Positions 1 to 8,067 of a stretch of 64,000 nt of DNA are shown here, piece after piece (position 1 is the stretch's first letter; each line of letters opens with the position of its first letter). The DNA is taken from contig CABJBM010000021.1 in the NCBI GenBank assembly GCA_902363835.1, positions 1-64,000 on the forward strand, in the 5' to 3' direction. Source of the DNA: Lachnospiraceae bacterium (GTDB lineage Bacteria; Bacillota; Clostridia; Lachnospirales; Lachnospiraceae). Position numbers and translations under genes: made by a program. Under the pieces are notes generated by a model. The model did not search any database, was not told the origin of the DNA, and was given only the letters and a program-made list of their open reading frames with translations.

Positions 1-24
1 TCCGATGCACGAACGTGCTTCGGA
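1..24. terminator. Inverted repeat at window edge, possible terminator
   Basis: The first 24 bases form a hairpin with two 5-bp arms, TCCGA then GCACG, pairing with CGTGC then TCGGA across a single T/T mismatch, with a 2-base centre. It lies downstream of the minus-strand sulfatase operon, so it may be that operon's terminator. The bases that would show a T-run lie outside the window, so this cannot be settled. Bases 25-82 hold nothing recognisable. Confidence 0.4.
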
Positions 25-82
25 AAGTCCTATTTTATTGAGGAGTTATTTCACAGCCCCTTATTCTATTGATTCGTTCTTA

Positions 83-1468
83 TTACTTCCACAAAAACGG
101 ATCATCCGTCTTGTGCAGGTAACGTTTAAGCTTTTCTCTGTATGCTAAAACCTCGGTTCTCTGACATCCCGGTTCCAACAATTCCGGATTTTTCTGATAA
201 GGATCCTCCATATTATCATAAAGATATTCCTTTTGCTCCTCTCCCGGAGCATAGCCGTTGGAAATGACATAGGTGTAGCGTTTGCCTTTAATGCCCCGCC
301 ATCCGTAAGCCTTATGGCTGAGCCCTTTATCAGAAAATGCCTTTACCATCTCCGCGCCTCCAGGATAAGAGCAAATCAGCATATCCTGTGGCTCATTCTC
401 ATCCGTTCCGAACATTCCCTTAACATGGCTGTATCCCTCGCATGTCTCAGGTACAGGAATTCCCAGAAGCTCCAGAATGGTAGGCATATGGTCCGGGCTT
501 GCAAATATTCCGTCGTTGTCCGCAGCCTTGATTCTACCCTTCTGACGGATCATCAGAGGAATATGAATGGATTCCTCATACCAGATGTTTTTACTCATCA
601 GCCCATGGGAGCCAAGCATTTCCCCATGGTCTGCAGAAAGGACGACAATGGTATTTTCTTCCATATCATGATCCTTTAAGTATTGAAGGATTCTTCCAAA
701 CTGTTCATCAATTCCATAAATCGCGGCATAATATTGCCTTGTCTGGGTTTCCAGAAGTCCTCCCTTTTCCCGCATTTCCTCCGGCACGTTTTCACGGTAA
801 TGGACTTCCAAATCTTTAAACTTCTCATAATACCGGTCCGGTACCAGCTCATAGGGAAGATGGGGAGGATTATAAGATAAGAACAGGGAAAAAGGCTGTT
901 CCTCCTCTTTTCTTGCTTCCATGTATTCAATGGCTTTGTCTGTTTCAAATTCCGCCGACCATTTCCCTGGCTTTATCTGTTTTTCATCGTCCTGCCAATA
1001 ATGAGGGTCCAAGTGATCATCCCAGGCTCCGTAGGACAGCCAATAATCAAATCCGTGCCTTCTTTCCCCTGGGGGCGTATAGGCATCCCAGTCTCTTGCC
1101 CCTGATTTTGGATTGGAAGTAAAGTTAAGCTCCGAAGCATCCAGATGCCATTTGCCAATGTAACCTGTCCGGTACCCTTCAGCTTTCAATACATCTCCAA
1201 CACAAAGCTCCTGGGGTCTTAGCATAACTTTTTCTTCCAGTCCTATTTTACAATTGGTCCACATTCCCGCATTGAAAGGGTATTTTCCTGTCATCAGGGA
1301 AGCTCTGTGAGGAGAGCATAAAGGATACGTGCTGTAAGCATTGGTAAACCTCATGCTCTCATGGGCAAAGGAGTCAATATTTGGAGTCACCACCTGGTCC
1401 ATGTTCATAAATCCCATGGCGTGAGCCCGCCACTGGTCAGCAAAGACATACAGCAGATTCGTTTTCAT
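83..1468 (-). CDS. Type I sulfatase (Cys type), sulfated-glycan degradation
   Basis: A 461-residue cytoplasmic-looking sulfatase that hydrolyses sulfate esters, probably from sugars imported by the adjacent transporter. The sulfatase signature CSPHRASLMTG places the residue converted to formylglycine at Cys51 and the conserved Arg at 55. An N-terminal FADQ (Asp11) and a later SADHGEMLGSHG supply expected metal-binding acidic and His residues. I chose the ATG at 1468, preceded by an AAGGAG site, over an upstream start adding 35 basic, non-conserved residues. No signal peptide is visible. The gene sits 29 bp after the GH88 gene as the last gene of the operon. A Cys-type sulfatase needs radical-SAM maturation in an anaerobe, and a matching maturase is encoded at 9698-10810. 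The family is sure; the exact sulfated sugar and the position of the sulfate are not. Confidence 0.93.
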   Translation of the reverse strand: MKTNLLYVFADQWRAHAMGFMNMDQVVTPNIDSFAHESMRFTNAYSTYPLCSPHRASLMTGKYPFNAGMWTNCKIGLEEKVMLRPQELCVGDVLKAEGYRTGYIGKWHLDASELNFTSNPKSGARDWDAYTPPGERRHGFDYWLSYGAWDDHLDPHYWQDDEKQIKPGKWSAEFETDKAIEYMEARKEEEQPFSLFLSYNPPHLPYELVPDRYYEKFKDLEVHYRENVPEEMREKGGLLETQTRQYYAAIYGIDEQFGRILQYLKDHDMEENTIVVLSADHGEMLGSHGLMSKNIWYEESIHIPLMIRQKGRIKAADNDGIFASPDHMPTILELLGIPVPETCEGYSHVKGMFGTDENEPQDMLICSYPGGAEMVKAFSDKGLSHKAYGWRGIKGKRYTYVISNGYAPGEEQKEYLYDNMEDPYQKNPELLEPGCQRTEVLAYREKLKRYLHKTDDPFLWK

Positions 1469-1497
1469 TCTTTTTCTCCTTATTCTTCCGCCAGCAC

Positions 1498-2676
1498 CTA
1501 CCAGTACAGTTTCCAATCCTTGGAAAGCCGGGTAAGAGCCTCCATGTAAAAATAGTCGCCCCAGGTATTGCATTCATCCACACCCCGGTTGGTACAGGTA
1601 TTCTCCTCAGAATCCCTGGCATAGGTACCGTGAAGCAGCAGTCCATTGGATTTTTTGTAATCCTTGTTGGCACAATGATCCACCAGCGCCTTAAGCATCC
1701 GGTCAGCTGCATCTAAATATACCATGGCCTTATCTTTTTCCAAATATTTTGCCATTTCCAGGATTCCGCAGATGGCAATGGCAGAAGCTGAGGAATCTCT
1801 TGGCTCTGTGCTTCCCGTATCAAAGTCAAAATCCCAGTAAGGAACCAGATCCTCCGGCAAATGCCCGATAAAATAATCGGTCACCCTGCTAAACAGATCC
1901 TTGTACTCCTCATTTTTCAAATACCGGTAGCTTAAGGCGATTCCATAAATCCCCCAGGCCTGGCCTCTGGCCCAGGCGGAACCATTGCGGTTCCCCTGAT
2001 GGGTCACTCCATAGGTAGGCTCCCCTGTTTCCACATCAAAGAAATGGGTATGGTAAGTGGAATCATCAGGACGCAGAATGCATTTCATAGCAGTTTTTAT
2101 ATGGTTCTCTGCCTTTTCTTCATAAGAAGGGTCTCCTGTCACTTCTGTTGCCCAGTAAAGCAGGGGGAGATTTAACAGGCAGTCAATGATCAGACGGTAT
2201 TCCTTCGGCTCTCCTGGATTACCCCAGGCCTGAAGGAATCTGCCTCTTTCCCTGTAGCGTTCTGCCAGGTGATCCGCTGCCAGAAGAGCTGCTTTTTTTG
2301 CGTGCTCATTGCCTGTCAGTTTATAAGCTGCCACACAGGATAAACTGTATAAAAATCCCATGTCATGATGGTTTACGTCAATTTTATTTTCAATTCTGTT
2401 AAGGAAGCTTTCCACCTGTACTTCAGCAGCTTTCCGGAAGACTTCATCGCCCGTATGCTCGTAAGCCAGCCAGATCACTCCTGTCCAGAATCCTGTTGTC
2501 CATTCCACATTTTCTGTTGCTTCATAAAATCCGTTGAAACTGTTGGAAGACTGGAATTTATCCGTAAATTCCGTAAGATTCTCTTTGACGATCTTTACGG
2601 CATCATCAAAGGCCTTTTGAATCATGCCCTCTTCCATTCCAGGATAGGTTTTTATTTGTTCCAATGTCTGTGCCAT
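1498..2676 (-). CDS. GH88 unsaturated glucuronyl hydrolase
   Basis: A 392-residue (alpha/alpha)6-barrel enzyme of glycoside hydrolase family 88. It removes the 4,5-unsaturated uronic acid that polysaccharide lyases leave at the non-reducing end of oligosaccharides. The NHHDMGF stretch (Asp105) and the RLIIDCLLNLP stretch (Asp165) match in spacing the two catalytic aspartates (88 and 149) known from the Bacillus enzyme. The C-terminal DECNTWGDYFYMEAL motif is typical of the family. The start at 2676 is preceded by GGAAAGGG; an upstream start would add 14 residues. No signal peptide, so it acts in the cytoplasm on imported disaccharides. It is cotranscribed with two permeases (85-bp gap) and the sulfatase. 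Substrate could be heparin-, chondroitin- or hyaluronan-derived; the sulfatase argues for a sulfated one. Confidence 0.92.
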   Translation of the reverse strand: MAQTLEQIKTYPGMEEGMIQKAFDDAVKIVKENLTEFTDKFQSSNSFNGFYEATENVEWTTGFWTGVIWLAYEHTGDEVFRKAAEVQVESFLNRIENKIDVNHHDMGFLYSLSCVAAYKLTGNEHAKKAALLAADHLAERYRERGRFLQAWGNPGEPKEYRLIIDCLLNLPLLYWATEVTGDPSYEEKAENHIKTAMKCILRPDDSTYHTHFFDVETGEPTYGVTHQGNRNGSAWARGQAWGIYGIALSYRYLKNEEYKDLFSRVTDYFIGHLPEDLVPYWDFDFDTGSTEPRDSSASAIAICGILEMAKYLEKDKAMVYLDAADRMLKALVDHCANKDYKKSNGLLLHGTYARDSEENTCTNRGVDECNTWGDYFYMEALTRLSKDWKLYW

Positions 2677-2761
2677 ATGCTTTCCCTTTCCTTTTATTGG
2701 TTTATAAACAGCGCCCACCCCACTTTATCGGGTGTAAAGGTATTATCCCTTCTGTTTCCTG

Positions 2762-3589
2762 TTATCCCTTGATTCCGCTGGCTGCAACACCCTCGACAAA
2801 GAACTTCTGGCAGCTTAAAAATACAATGATAACCGGGATCAAAGAGCATACGGAGGCTGCCATGATCCATGCATAATCCGCTCCGAACTGGGATATGAAC
2901 ATCCGGATACCAAGCTGAATGGTCTTTAATTCCTTTGTCTTTAAATAAATCAACGGTCCCATGAAATCATTCCATACATTTGTAAATGTAAAAATGGTCA
3001 GGGTAGCCATTGCAGGCTTGCCAAGAGGAAATACGATTCTTCCGAATATGCCGTACTCGTTTAACCCGTCGATTCTGGCTGCTTCGCATAATTCATCCGG
3101 AATGCTGATGTAAAACTGACGGATCAAAAATACGCCGAATGCGGAAAATGCCTGCATCAGGATCAATCCTAAATGGGTATCGTTAAGACCCAGCTTGGAA
3201 ACCAGAATAAACTGGGGAACCATGTAAACCTGCCAGGGAACCGCAATGGTTGTAACATACATAAGGAAGATTAAGTCCCTGCCTTTAAAACGCGTCTTTG
3301 TAAAGCCGTAAGCAGCAAAACAGCTGGTGAACAGCTGGATTATGGTCGTGATGACCGTCAGCTTTGCGGTATTGATAAAGAAAGTCACAAGGGGCAGTTT
3401 CTTCCAGATAATTTTATAGTTCTCCCAATGCATTGTATCGGGCCACCACGTCATTGGTATGGAAAATACGTCTTTATTAAGCTTTAAAGAAGAAATTACC
3501 ATCCAGTAAAAGGGTATCAGCATAAAAAGAGATAAAGCAATCAATCCCAGATACAGAAGTATCCTTAAGTCCTTTGTTTTTGTTTTCAT
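2762..3589 (-). CDS. Sugar ABC transporter permease, MalG/CUT1 type
   Basis: A 275-residue inner-membrane permease of the CUT1 (carbohydrate uptake 1) family with about six predicted membrane helices. The ATPase-docking EAA loop reads EAARIDGLNEYGIFGRIVFP. It is the second permease of the sulfated-oligosaccharide importer, starting 12 bp after its partner gene. No ATPase gene is encoded in this operon, so the importer must borrow a shared MsmX/UgpC-type ATPase, as is common in Firmicutes; the one at 56868-57971 is a candidate. The length is normal for the family. Confidence 0.93.
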   Translation of the reverse strand: MKTKTKDLRILLYLGLIALSLFMLIPFYWMVISSLKLNKDVFSIPMTWWPDTMHWENYKIIWKKLPLVTFFINTAKLTVITTIIQLFTSCFAAYGFTKTRFKGRDLIFLMYVTTIAVPWQVYMVPQFILVSKLGLNDTHLGLILMQAFSAFGVFLIRQFYISIPDELCEAARIDGLNEYGIFGRIVFPLGKPAMATLTIFTFTNVWNDFMGPLIYLKTKELKTIQLGIRMFISQFGADYAWIMAASVCSLIPVIIVFLSCQKFFVEGVAASGIKG

Positions 3590-3601
3590 CGCTTTCCCTC
3601 C

Positions 3602-4519
3602 TTACATCATATCCTTAGACCACTTTTTCTCACCTGCAAATTGAATCAAGGTGATAATAAGCACTACAGAAAACAGAACAATAGCTCCCGCGCTTGCCGG
3701 TCCAAACTGCCATGTGGTAAATGCCTTTTCATAAATATAATTGACCAGGGTCTTGGTGGCGTTACCCGGACCTCCTCCTGTCATTACATATACAAGGTCA
3801 AATACTTTAAAGCACTGGATAGTCAGCATGATCAGCACAAAGAATGTGGTTGGTGTCAGCATGGGAATGGTAATATACCGAAGCTTCTGAAAGCCATTGG
3901 CACCATCTATTCCGGCCGCTTCATAAAGAGAACCTGAGATTCCCTGAAGGGCTGCCAGATACACGATCATATAATATCCCATGTATTTCCATATACTTAC
4001 CACGGAAATGGCCACCATAGCCCACTTCACATCCACAACCCATCTGGGGGGCTTGGAAATGCCGATGAATTTCAGGAACTCATTGATCGGCCCGAAATCC
4101 GGCTGGAACAGCATATTCCACACCGCACCCACTGCCACGATGGAAGCAATATAAGGGAAATACAGGGCAGTACGGAAAATAGCGATGCCTTTTAATTTAT
4201 TATTCAGCAGAACTGCAAGTAAAAGCGCCAGCACTAAGGTTGGGAATACGGTAAGCAATGCATATTGAATGGTGTGAAAAAAGGATTGAACAAATATTCT
4301 GTCACTGAAAATCTGTGCGAAATTTTTTAATCCTACAAATTCCATGGGAGCCTGTGAGCCATCCCATTTCATAACACTTAAAATAAAGGAAAAGATAACG
4401 GGAATGAATACGAAAATAGCATACCCGATTAAATTAGGCAGAATAAAAGAATAACCGATCAGGTTACTTCGGATTGCCTTCATTTGATGTGATGTCAGTG
4501 TCTTTTTTACTTCTTTCAT
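3602..4519 (-). CDS. Sugar ABC transporter permease, MalF/CUT1 type
   Basis: A 305-residue permease with about six membrane helices; the first spans roughly residues 20-45 (SFILPNLIGYAIFVFIPVIF). The EAA loop EAAGIDGANGFQKLRYITIP is present near the C-terminal third. The start at 4519 has a GGAGG site. It pairs with the permease at 2762-3589 and receives ligand from the lipoprotein at 4614-5966. A stem-loop in the 94-bp gap between the binding-protein gene and this gene may lower its expression relative to the binding protein. Confidence 0.93.
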   Translation of the reverse strand: MKEVKKTLTSHQMKAIRSNLIGYSFILPNLIGYAIFVFIPVIFSFILSVMKWDGSQAPMEFVGLKNFAQIFSDRIFVQSFFHTIQYALLTVFPTLVLALLLAVLLNNKLKGIAIFRTALYFPYIASIVAVGAVWNMLFQPDFGPINEFLKFIGISKPPRWVVDVKWAMVAISVVSIWKYMGYYMIVYLAALQGISGSLYEAAGIDGANGFQKLRYITIPMLTPTTFFVLIMLTIQCFKVFDLVYVMTGGGPGNATKTLVNYIYEKAFTTWQFGPASAGAIVLFSVVLIITLIQFAGEKKWSKDMM

Positions 4520-4559
4520 ACAGGGTTAACCTCCTTTTCACCTGCTTTTTGCCACAAAA

Positions 4560-4594
4560 AGAGCGCCTTGCTTTAATTTTAGAAAAGGCGCTCT
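4560..4594 (-). terminator. Intra-operon stem-loop (partial terminator) after the binding-protein gene
   Basis: The arms AGAGCGCCTT and AAGGCGCTCT pair perfectly over 10 bp. On the minus strand the hairpin is followed directly by TTTTTG, the shape of a Rho-independent terminator. It lies between the binding-protein gene and the first permease, so it probably lets only part of the transcripts through. Confidence 0.75.
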
Positions 4595-4613
4595 CCGGGC
4601 AATCAATTATATT

Positions 4614-5966
4614 TTACCAGCCTTTGATTTCTGTAACACGTTTGTTCAGTTCTTCGATTCCCTGATCAACGGTATACTGCTTGATCATGATCATTTCATG
4701 AACTTCATCGAGCACCTTACGGATTTCTTCGATCTGCGGGTCTAAAGGACGGTCAAATGTATAGTGAGTATAGGACAGTGCTTCAATATTTGACTCTCCC
4801 TCTGGGAAGAACTGTGCGGAAGCGATGGTCTTTAAAGATTCTTCTGTCTGGATACCGGTAAATACGCCCTGTTCAGCCAGAATATTTGCTGCTTCTTTGC
4901 TGGTTGCAAATTTTACAAAATCCCAGGATAAGTCAGGCTCATCGGTATAAGCGCTGATTCCGATAGGAGTAAGGGCTCCTACTGTATAACCGGCTTCTGT
5001 ATCAGCTGGATGAGGAATCCTTGCAATGCCCCAGTTAAAAGAAGTCTCATCTGCTGCACGGGACTGGATCATGGTTGCAATAAACCAGGTTCCCATTGGC
5101 ATCATGGCACACTGCTGATTCTTAAATACAGAAGAATAATGGATATTAGCTGTCTTTAAAGTAGAGTAATCCTGAATATAACCATTATCCTGTAAGGAAA
5201 GAGCTGATTCATACCATGGCTTTAAGAAGGAATAATCCTTTTCAACAACGGTGTGCTTGCCATCCTGAACGGCCCAGTTTGTTACAAGTGCCTGCCAGGT
5301 GTGGTTGTGTCCACCATAAACCTTTGAGCTGCCTTCTCCAGAGGTCATCTTGGCTGCAAGAGCATTATACTCATCCCATGTCATATCGTTGGAAGGATAA
5401 GCAACGCCGGCTGCGTCAAAAAGATCCTTATTATAATATAATACATACCAGTCGGAACGATACGGAAGTCCATAAGTCACTCCGTTGTACTGAAGCTGCT
5501 CTGCCGCACCATTGTAAACAGATGTATCAAAGCTATCTTTCTTCATAAAGTCATCCAGAGGAAGAAGCTGCTTTTTATCAGCCATCTGAAGCATGGAACC
5601 CATATCCTTTACCCAGATGATGTCTGGATCCGCCTGTGCTGCGGATAAGCTGATTCCTAAGGAATTGTTGTACTCGTCAGCTGATGTGTCAATAACCTTG
5701 ATCTCCACATTCGGATTTTCTTTCATATAGGCGTCAACGACTGCCTGGAATTGTGGTGATGAATCATAATCCCATGTTGTAACGGAAAGAACCTTCTTCT
5801 CGCCTGTACCCTGTGCTTTATCATCTGCTTTTGTTGTTTCTGCAGAAGTTGTTGCTCCAGTTGTATCTGCAGCACTGCTCTCAGTTGTCTTGCTGCCGCA
5901 TGCAGTCAGAGATGCGCATGCCATTCCGGCTGCTAAAACCATTGCTAATACCCGTTTTAATCTCAT
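4614..5966 (-). CDS. Extracellular solute-binding lipoprotein, CUT1 type
   Basis: A 450-residue lipoprotein that captures oligosaccharide outside the membrane. The N-terminus has two basic residues, a hydrophobic stretch, then the lipobox LTAC with Cys at about residue 22, followed by a Ser/Thr/Ala-rich linker. The body matches the SBP_bac_1 family (sequence such as YNNSLGISLSAAQADPDIIW and TWDYDSSPQFQ). A GGGAGG site precedes the start. It is the first gene of the operon that goes on to two permeases, GH88 and sulfatase, and it faces the divergent sensor kinase. The ligand is inferred to be an unsaturated, sulfated oligosaccharide. Confidence 0.93.
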   Translation of the reverse strand: MRLKRVLAMVLAAGMACASLTACGSKTTESSAADTTGATTSAETTKADDKAQGTGEKKVLSVTTWDYDSSPQFQAVVDAYMKENPNVEIKVIDTSADEYNNSLGISLSAAQADPDIIWVKDMGSMLQMADKKQLLPLDDFMKKDSFDTSVYNGAAEQLQYNGVTYGLPYRSDWYVLYYNKDLFDAAGVAYPSNDMTWDEYNALAAKMTSGEGSSKVYGGHNHTWQALVTNWAVQDGKHTVVEKDYSFLKPWYESALSLQDNGYIQDYSTLKTANIHYSSVFKNQQCAMMPMGTWFIATMIQSRAADETSFNWGIARIPHPADTEAGYTVGALTPIGISAYTDEPDLSWDFVKFATSKEAANILAEQGVFTGIQTEESLKTIASAQFFPEGESNIEALSYTHYTFDRPLDPQIEEIRKVLDEVHEMIMIKQYTVDQGIEELNKRVTEIKGW

Positions 5967-6012
5967 CGGTTTGAAACCTCCCTTTTTTTAGAACTACGCG
6001 CGTGTGTTCTTT

Positions 6013-6044
6013 ATGATATAAAGATACCAGATTTGAAACCAGAT
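6013..6044 (-). promoter_or_regulatory. Candidate activator-dependent promoter of the sulfated-glycan operon
   Basis: On the minus strand a TATCAT -10-like box (6013-6018) lacks a good -35. Where the -35 should lie there are instead two ATCTGGT direct repeats (6026-6032 and 6038-6044, 12 bp apart). Repeats overlapping a missing -35 suit an AraC-type activator such as the divergently encoded regulator at 8068-9693. The rest of the 310-bp divergent gap (5967-6276) shows only AT-rich sequence and the plus-strand promoter. Confidence 0.4.
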
Positions 6045-6161
6045 CGGAATAAACGATTTGCATAATTCTATTATTTTTTTTACGCTTCCCGTGTTTTCAA
6101 GATTCCAAACATATATTTTATTCAGATTTTTATACTTTTTTAAGATTAATTTTCTATTTCA

Positions 6162-6190
6162 TTGAATTTCTGCGGAAGAAAGGATATGAT
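6162..6190 (+). promoter_or_regulatory. Sigma-A-like promoter for the sensor kinase operon
   Basis: TTGAAT (6162-6167) and TATGAT (6185-6190) are separated by 17 bp, followed about 85 bp later by the kinase start with its AGAAAGGA site. Good spacing and near-consensus boxes; no mapping evidence. Confidence 0.55.
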
Positions 6191-6276
6191 ATTACTGAAT
6201 TTATTTCTCGTGAAAGCAACCGGCCAGGCTTATTTGACTTTGGCGCTGCTCACGGGCTTCAGAAAGGATCCATGTC

Positions 6277-8037
6277 ATGCCCCGTACATTCCAGTATAAA
6301 TTTCTCCTGTACAATCTTCTGGTAGTAATAAGCATTGCCTGTGCCGTCAGCTTTTATAACTATCATTCCTATTATAAGGATGCAATTAAGAACGAAACGG
6401 AAAATTCCGTGAACCGGATTCAGATTCTCTCAGACCGTATGGAAGTGGCCTATGAAGAAATGGTCAACATCGTTGTGACCTGTTCCGAAAGAAAGTCTTT
6501 ATTTTCCTCCCCCTCCCTAAGCCGGCCGGACTACGAGGAATCCACCTATATTAAGCTGTACGCCTCCAATGTGCTGAGGGATTTCTGCGCAATTTCAGGC
6601 TATAGCAAATATATTTATAAAATCACACTTTATAATAATGGAGAAGTCCTCCAGGCCGGAAATGCCTACGGCTCCATCCGCGATGCCAAGGACATCCAAA
6701 ATGCCCCCTGGTTCCATGATCTGCTTTCCAGGAAAAACACCCAGTATCTCCTTTCCCTGGAGGACAACCCTTTTTCTCCCACCAATTACACGCCAAAGCT
6801 TCTTCCTCTTTTAAGGCCCTTAAAATATGTCTACGGCAGCCAGCCGGAAGACGCCTGGATATTTCTGGCTATTTCTCCCCGCCTGTTTTCTGATACATTG
6901 AAAAGCATGGGGGATGGACAAATTCTTTATGCGGCCACTTCAGACGGAATTATTATTTCCTCTGTCAATGGGGATTCTTTTGATGTTTCCCTTTTACTGA
7001 CCACCTTAAAAGACTTTAAAGAACCCAGGGGTAATTTCCGAACCTGGCTGGAAGGAAAGGAATGTATTATTGCCTATCAGAGACAAGCTGTCAGCGGGCT
7101 TATTTTCTTTCAGATCCTTCCGGTTTCAGACCTTAACCTGGACCATGGAATGATCGGGGGCACCATTGCCCTTATATTCTTTTTCTGCTTTGCCATCGGC
7201 CTGACCTTATCCTGGTTCATATCCCGTCAGTTAAGCGCTCCGATCGGCCGCTTGAAGAAACGTCTGGAATTCATTTCCAGAGGAAATTTCGATCCGGACC
7301 GTTCCATTGAAACGGACGATGAGATCGGAAGCATAGGAAAACAGATCAACCAAATGTCCAGCCGGATCTCCAACCTTCTGGAAACAAGGGTTCAAAGTGA
7401 AAAAGAAAAGCGGGATTTAGAAATTAAAATGCTTCAGGCCCAGATCAATCCCCATTTTCTCTACAACACTCTGGATTCCATCAAATGGATTGCAACCATG
7501 CAGAAAAACAGCGGTATTGTCCAGGTGGTCACTGCCCTGTCCTCCCTGCTGAAAAACATGGCAAAGGGCTTCAACGAAAAAGTAACCCTTCGTCAGGAAT
7601 TGGATTTTCTTCAGAATTATGTTATTATAGAGAAAATCCGATATATTGAACTCTTCGATGTAACTACCCAGGTTGACCAGGAGATTCTGTACGATGCCAA
7701 AATCGTGAAGCTGACCCTTCAGCCCATTGTGGAAAACGCTATCTTTAACGGGATCGAGCCAAGCGGAAGAAACGGACTCATACAAATACACGTTTTTGCC
7801 GAAAACGGCGTTCTTTATATTACGGTAAAGGACAACGGCATCGGGATTTCTCCGGAAAACATTGAAACTCTGCTGACGGATACATCCCGCATTACCAGAA
7901 GCAACATGAGCGGAATCGGGCTTCCAAACGTGGACCGAAGGCTAAAACTGGTTTACGGGGAAGAATACGGATTAAAGCTGGAAAGCGAATTAGATCAATA
8001 CACATTGATTACCATTGCCCTTCCTCTGGAATTTTAG
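6277..8037 (+). CDS. YesM-type sensor histidine kinase
   Basis: A 586-residue membrane sensor. A first membrane helix (about residues 8-28) precedes a large extracytoplasmic domain (about 30-290, Cache-like by position). A second helix follows (about 291-318), then a HAMP linker, a His-kinase domain with the phospho-acceptor at His393 in INPHFLYNTL, and a GHKL ATPase domain (DNGIGISPENIE, GIGLPNVDRRL). It is followed 30 bp later by its AraC-type response regulator. Such pairs in Firmicutes respond to extracellular sugars or to a loaded binding protein and activate the neighbouring importer. It is divergent from the sulfated-glycan operon, its likely target. Confidence 0.93.
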   Translation: MPRTFQYKFLLYNLLVVISIACAVSFYNYHSYYKDAIKNETENSVNRIQILSDRMEVAYEEMVNIVVTCSERKSLFSSPSLSRPDYEESTYIKLYASNVLRDFCAISGYSKYIYKITLYNNGEVLQAGNAYGSIRDAKDIQNAPWFHDLLSRKNTQYLLSLEDNPFSPTNYTPKLLPLLRPLKYVYGSQPEDAWIFLAISPRLFSDTLKSMGDGQILYAATSDGIIISSVNGDSFDVSLLLTTLKDFKEPRGNFRTWLEGKECIIAYQRQAVSGLIFFQILPVSDLNLDHGMIGGTIALIFFFCFAIGLTLSWFISRQLSAPIGRLKKRLEFISRGNFDPDRSIETDDEIGSIGKQINQMSSRISNLLETRVQSEKEKRDLEIKMLQAQINPHFLYNTLDSIKWIATMQKNSGIVQVVTALSSLLKNMAKGFNEKVTLRQELDFLQNYVIIEKIRYIELFDVTTQVDQEILYDAKIVKLTLQPIVENAIFNGIEPSGRNGLIQIHVFAENGVLYITVKDNGIGISPENIETLLTDTSRITRSNMSGIGLPNVDRRLKLVYGEEYGLKLESELDQYTLITIALPLEF

Positions 8038-8067
8038 AAAGGGCTGACAAAGGGGTAAATAGACAGT

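Noticed and set aside
5216..5548. 110-residue plus-strand open frame
   Set aside because: Antisense to the well-supported binding-protein gene; Cys/His/Arg-rich composition typical of a shadow frame.
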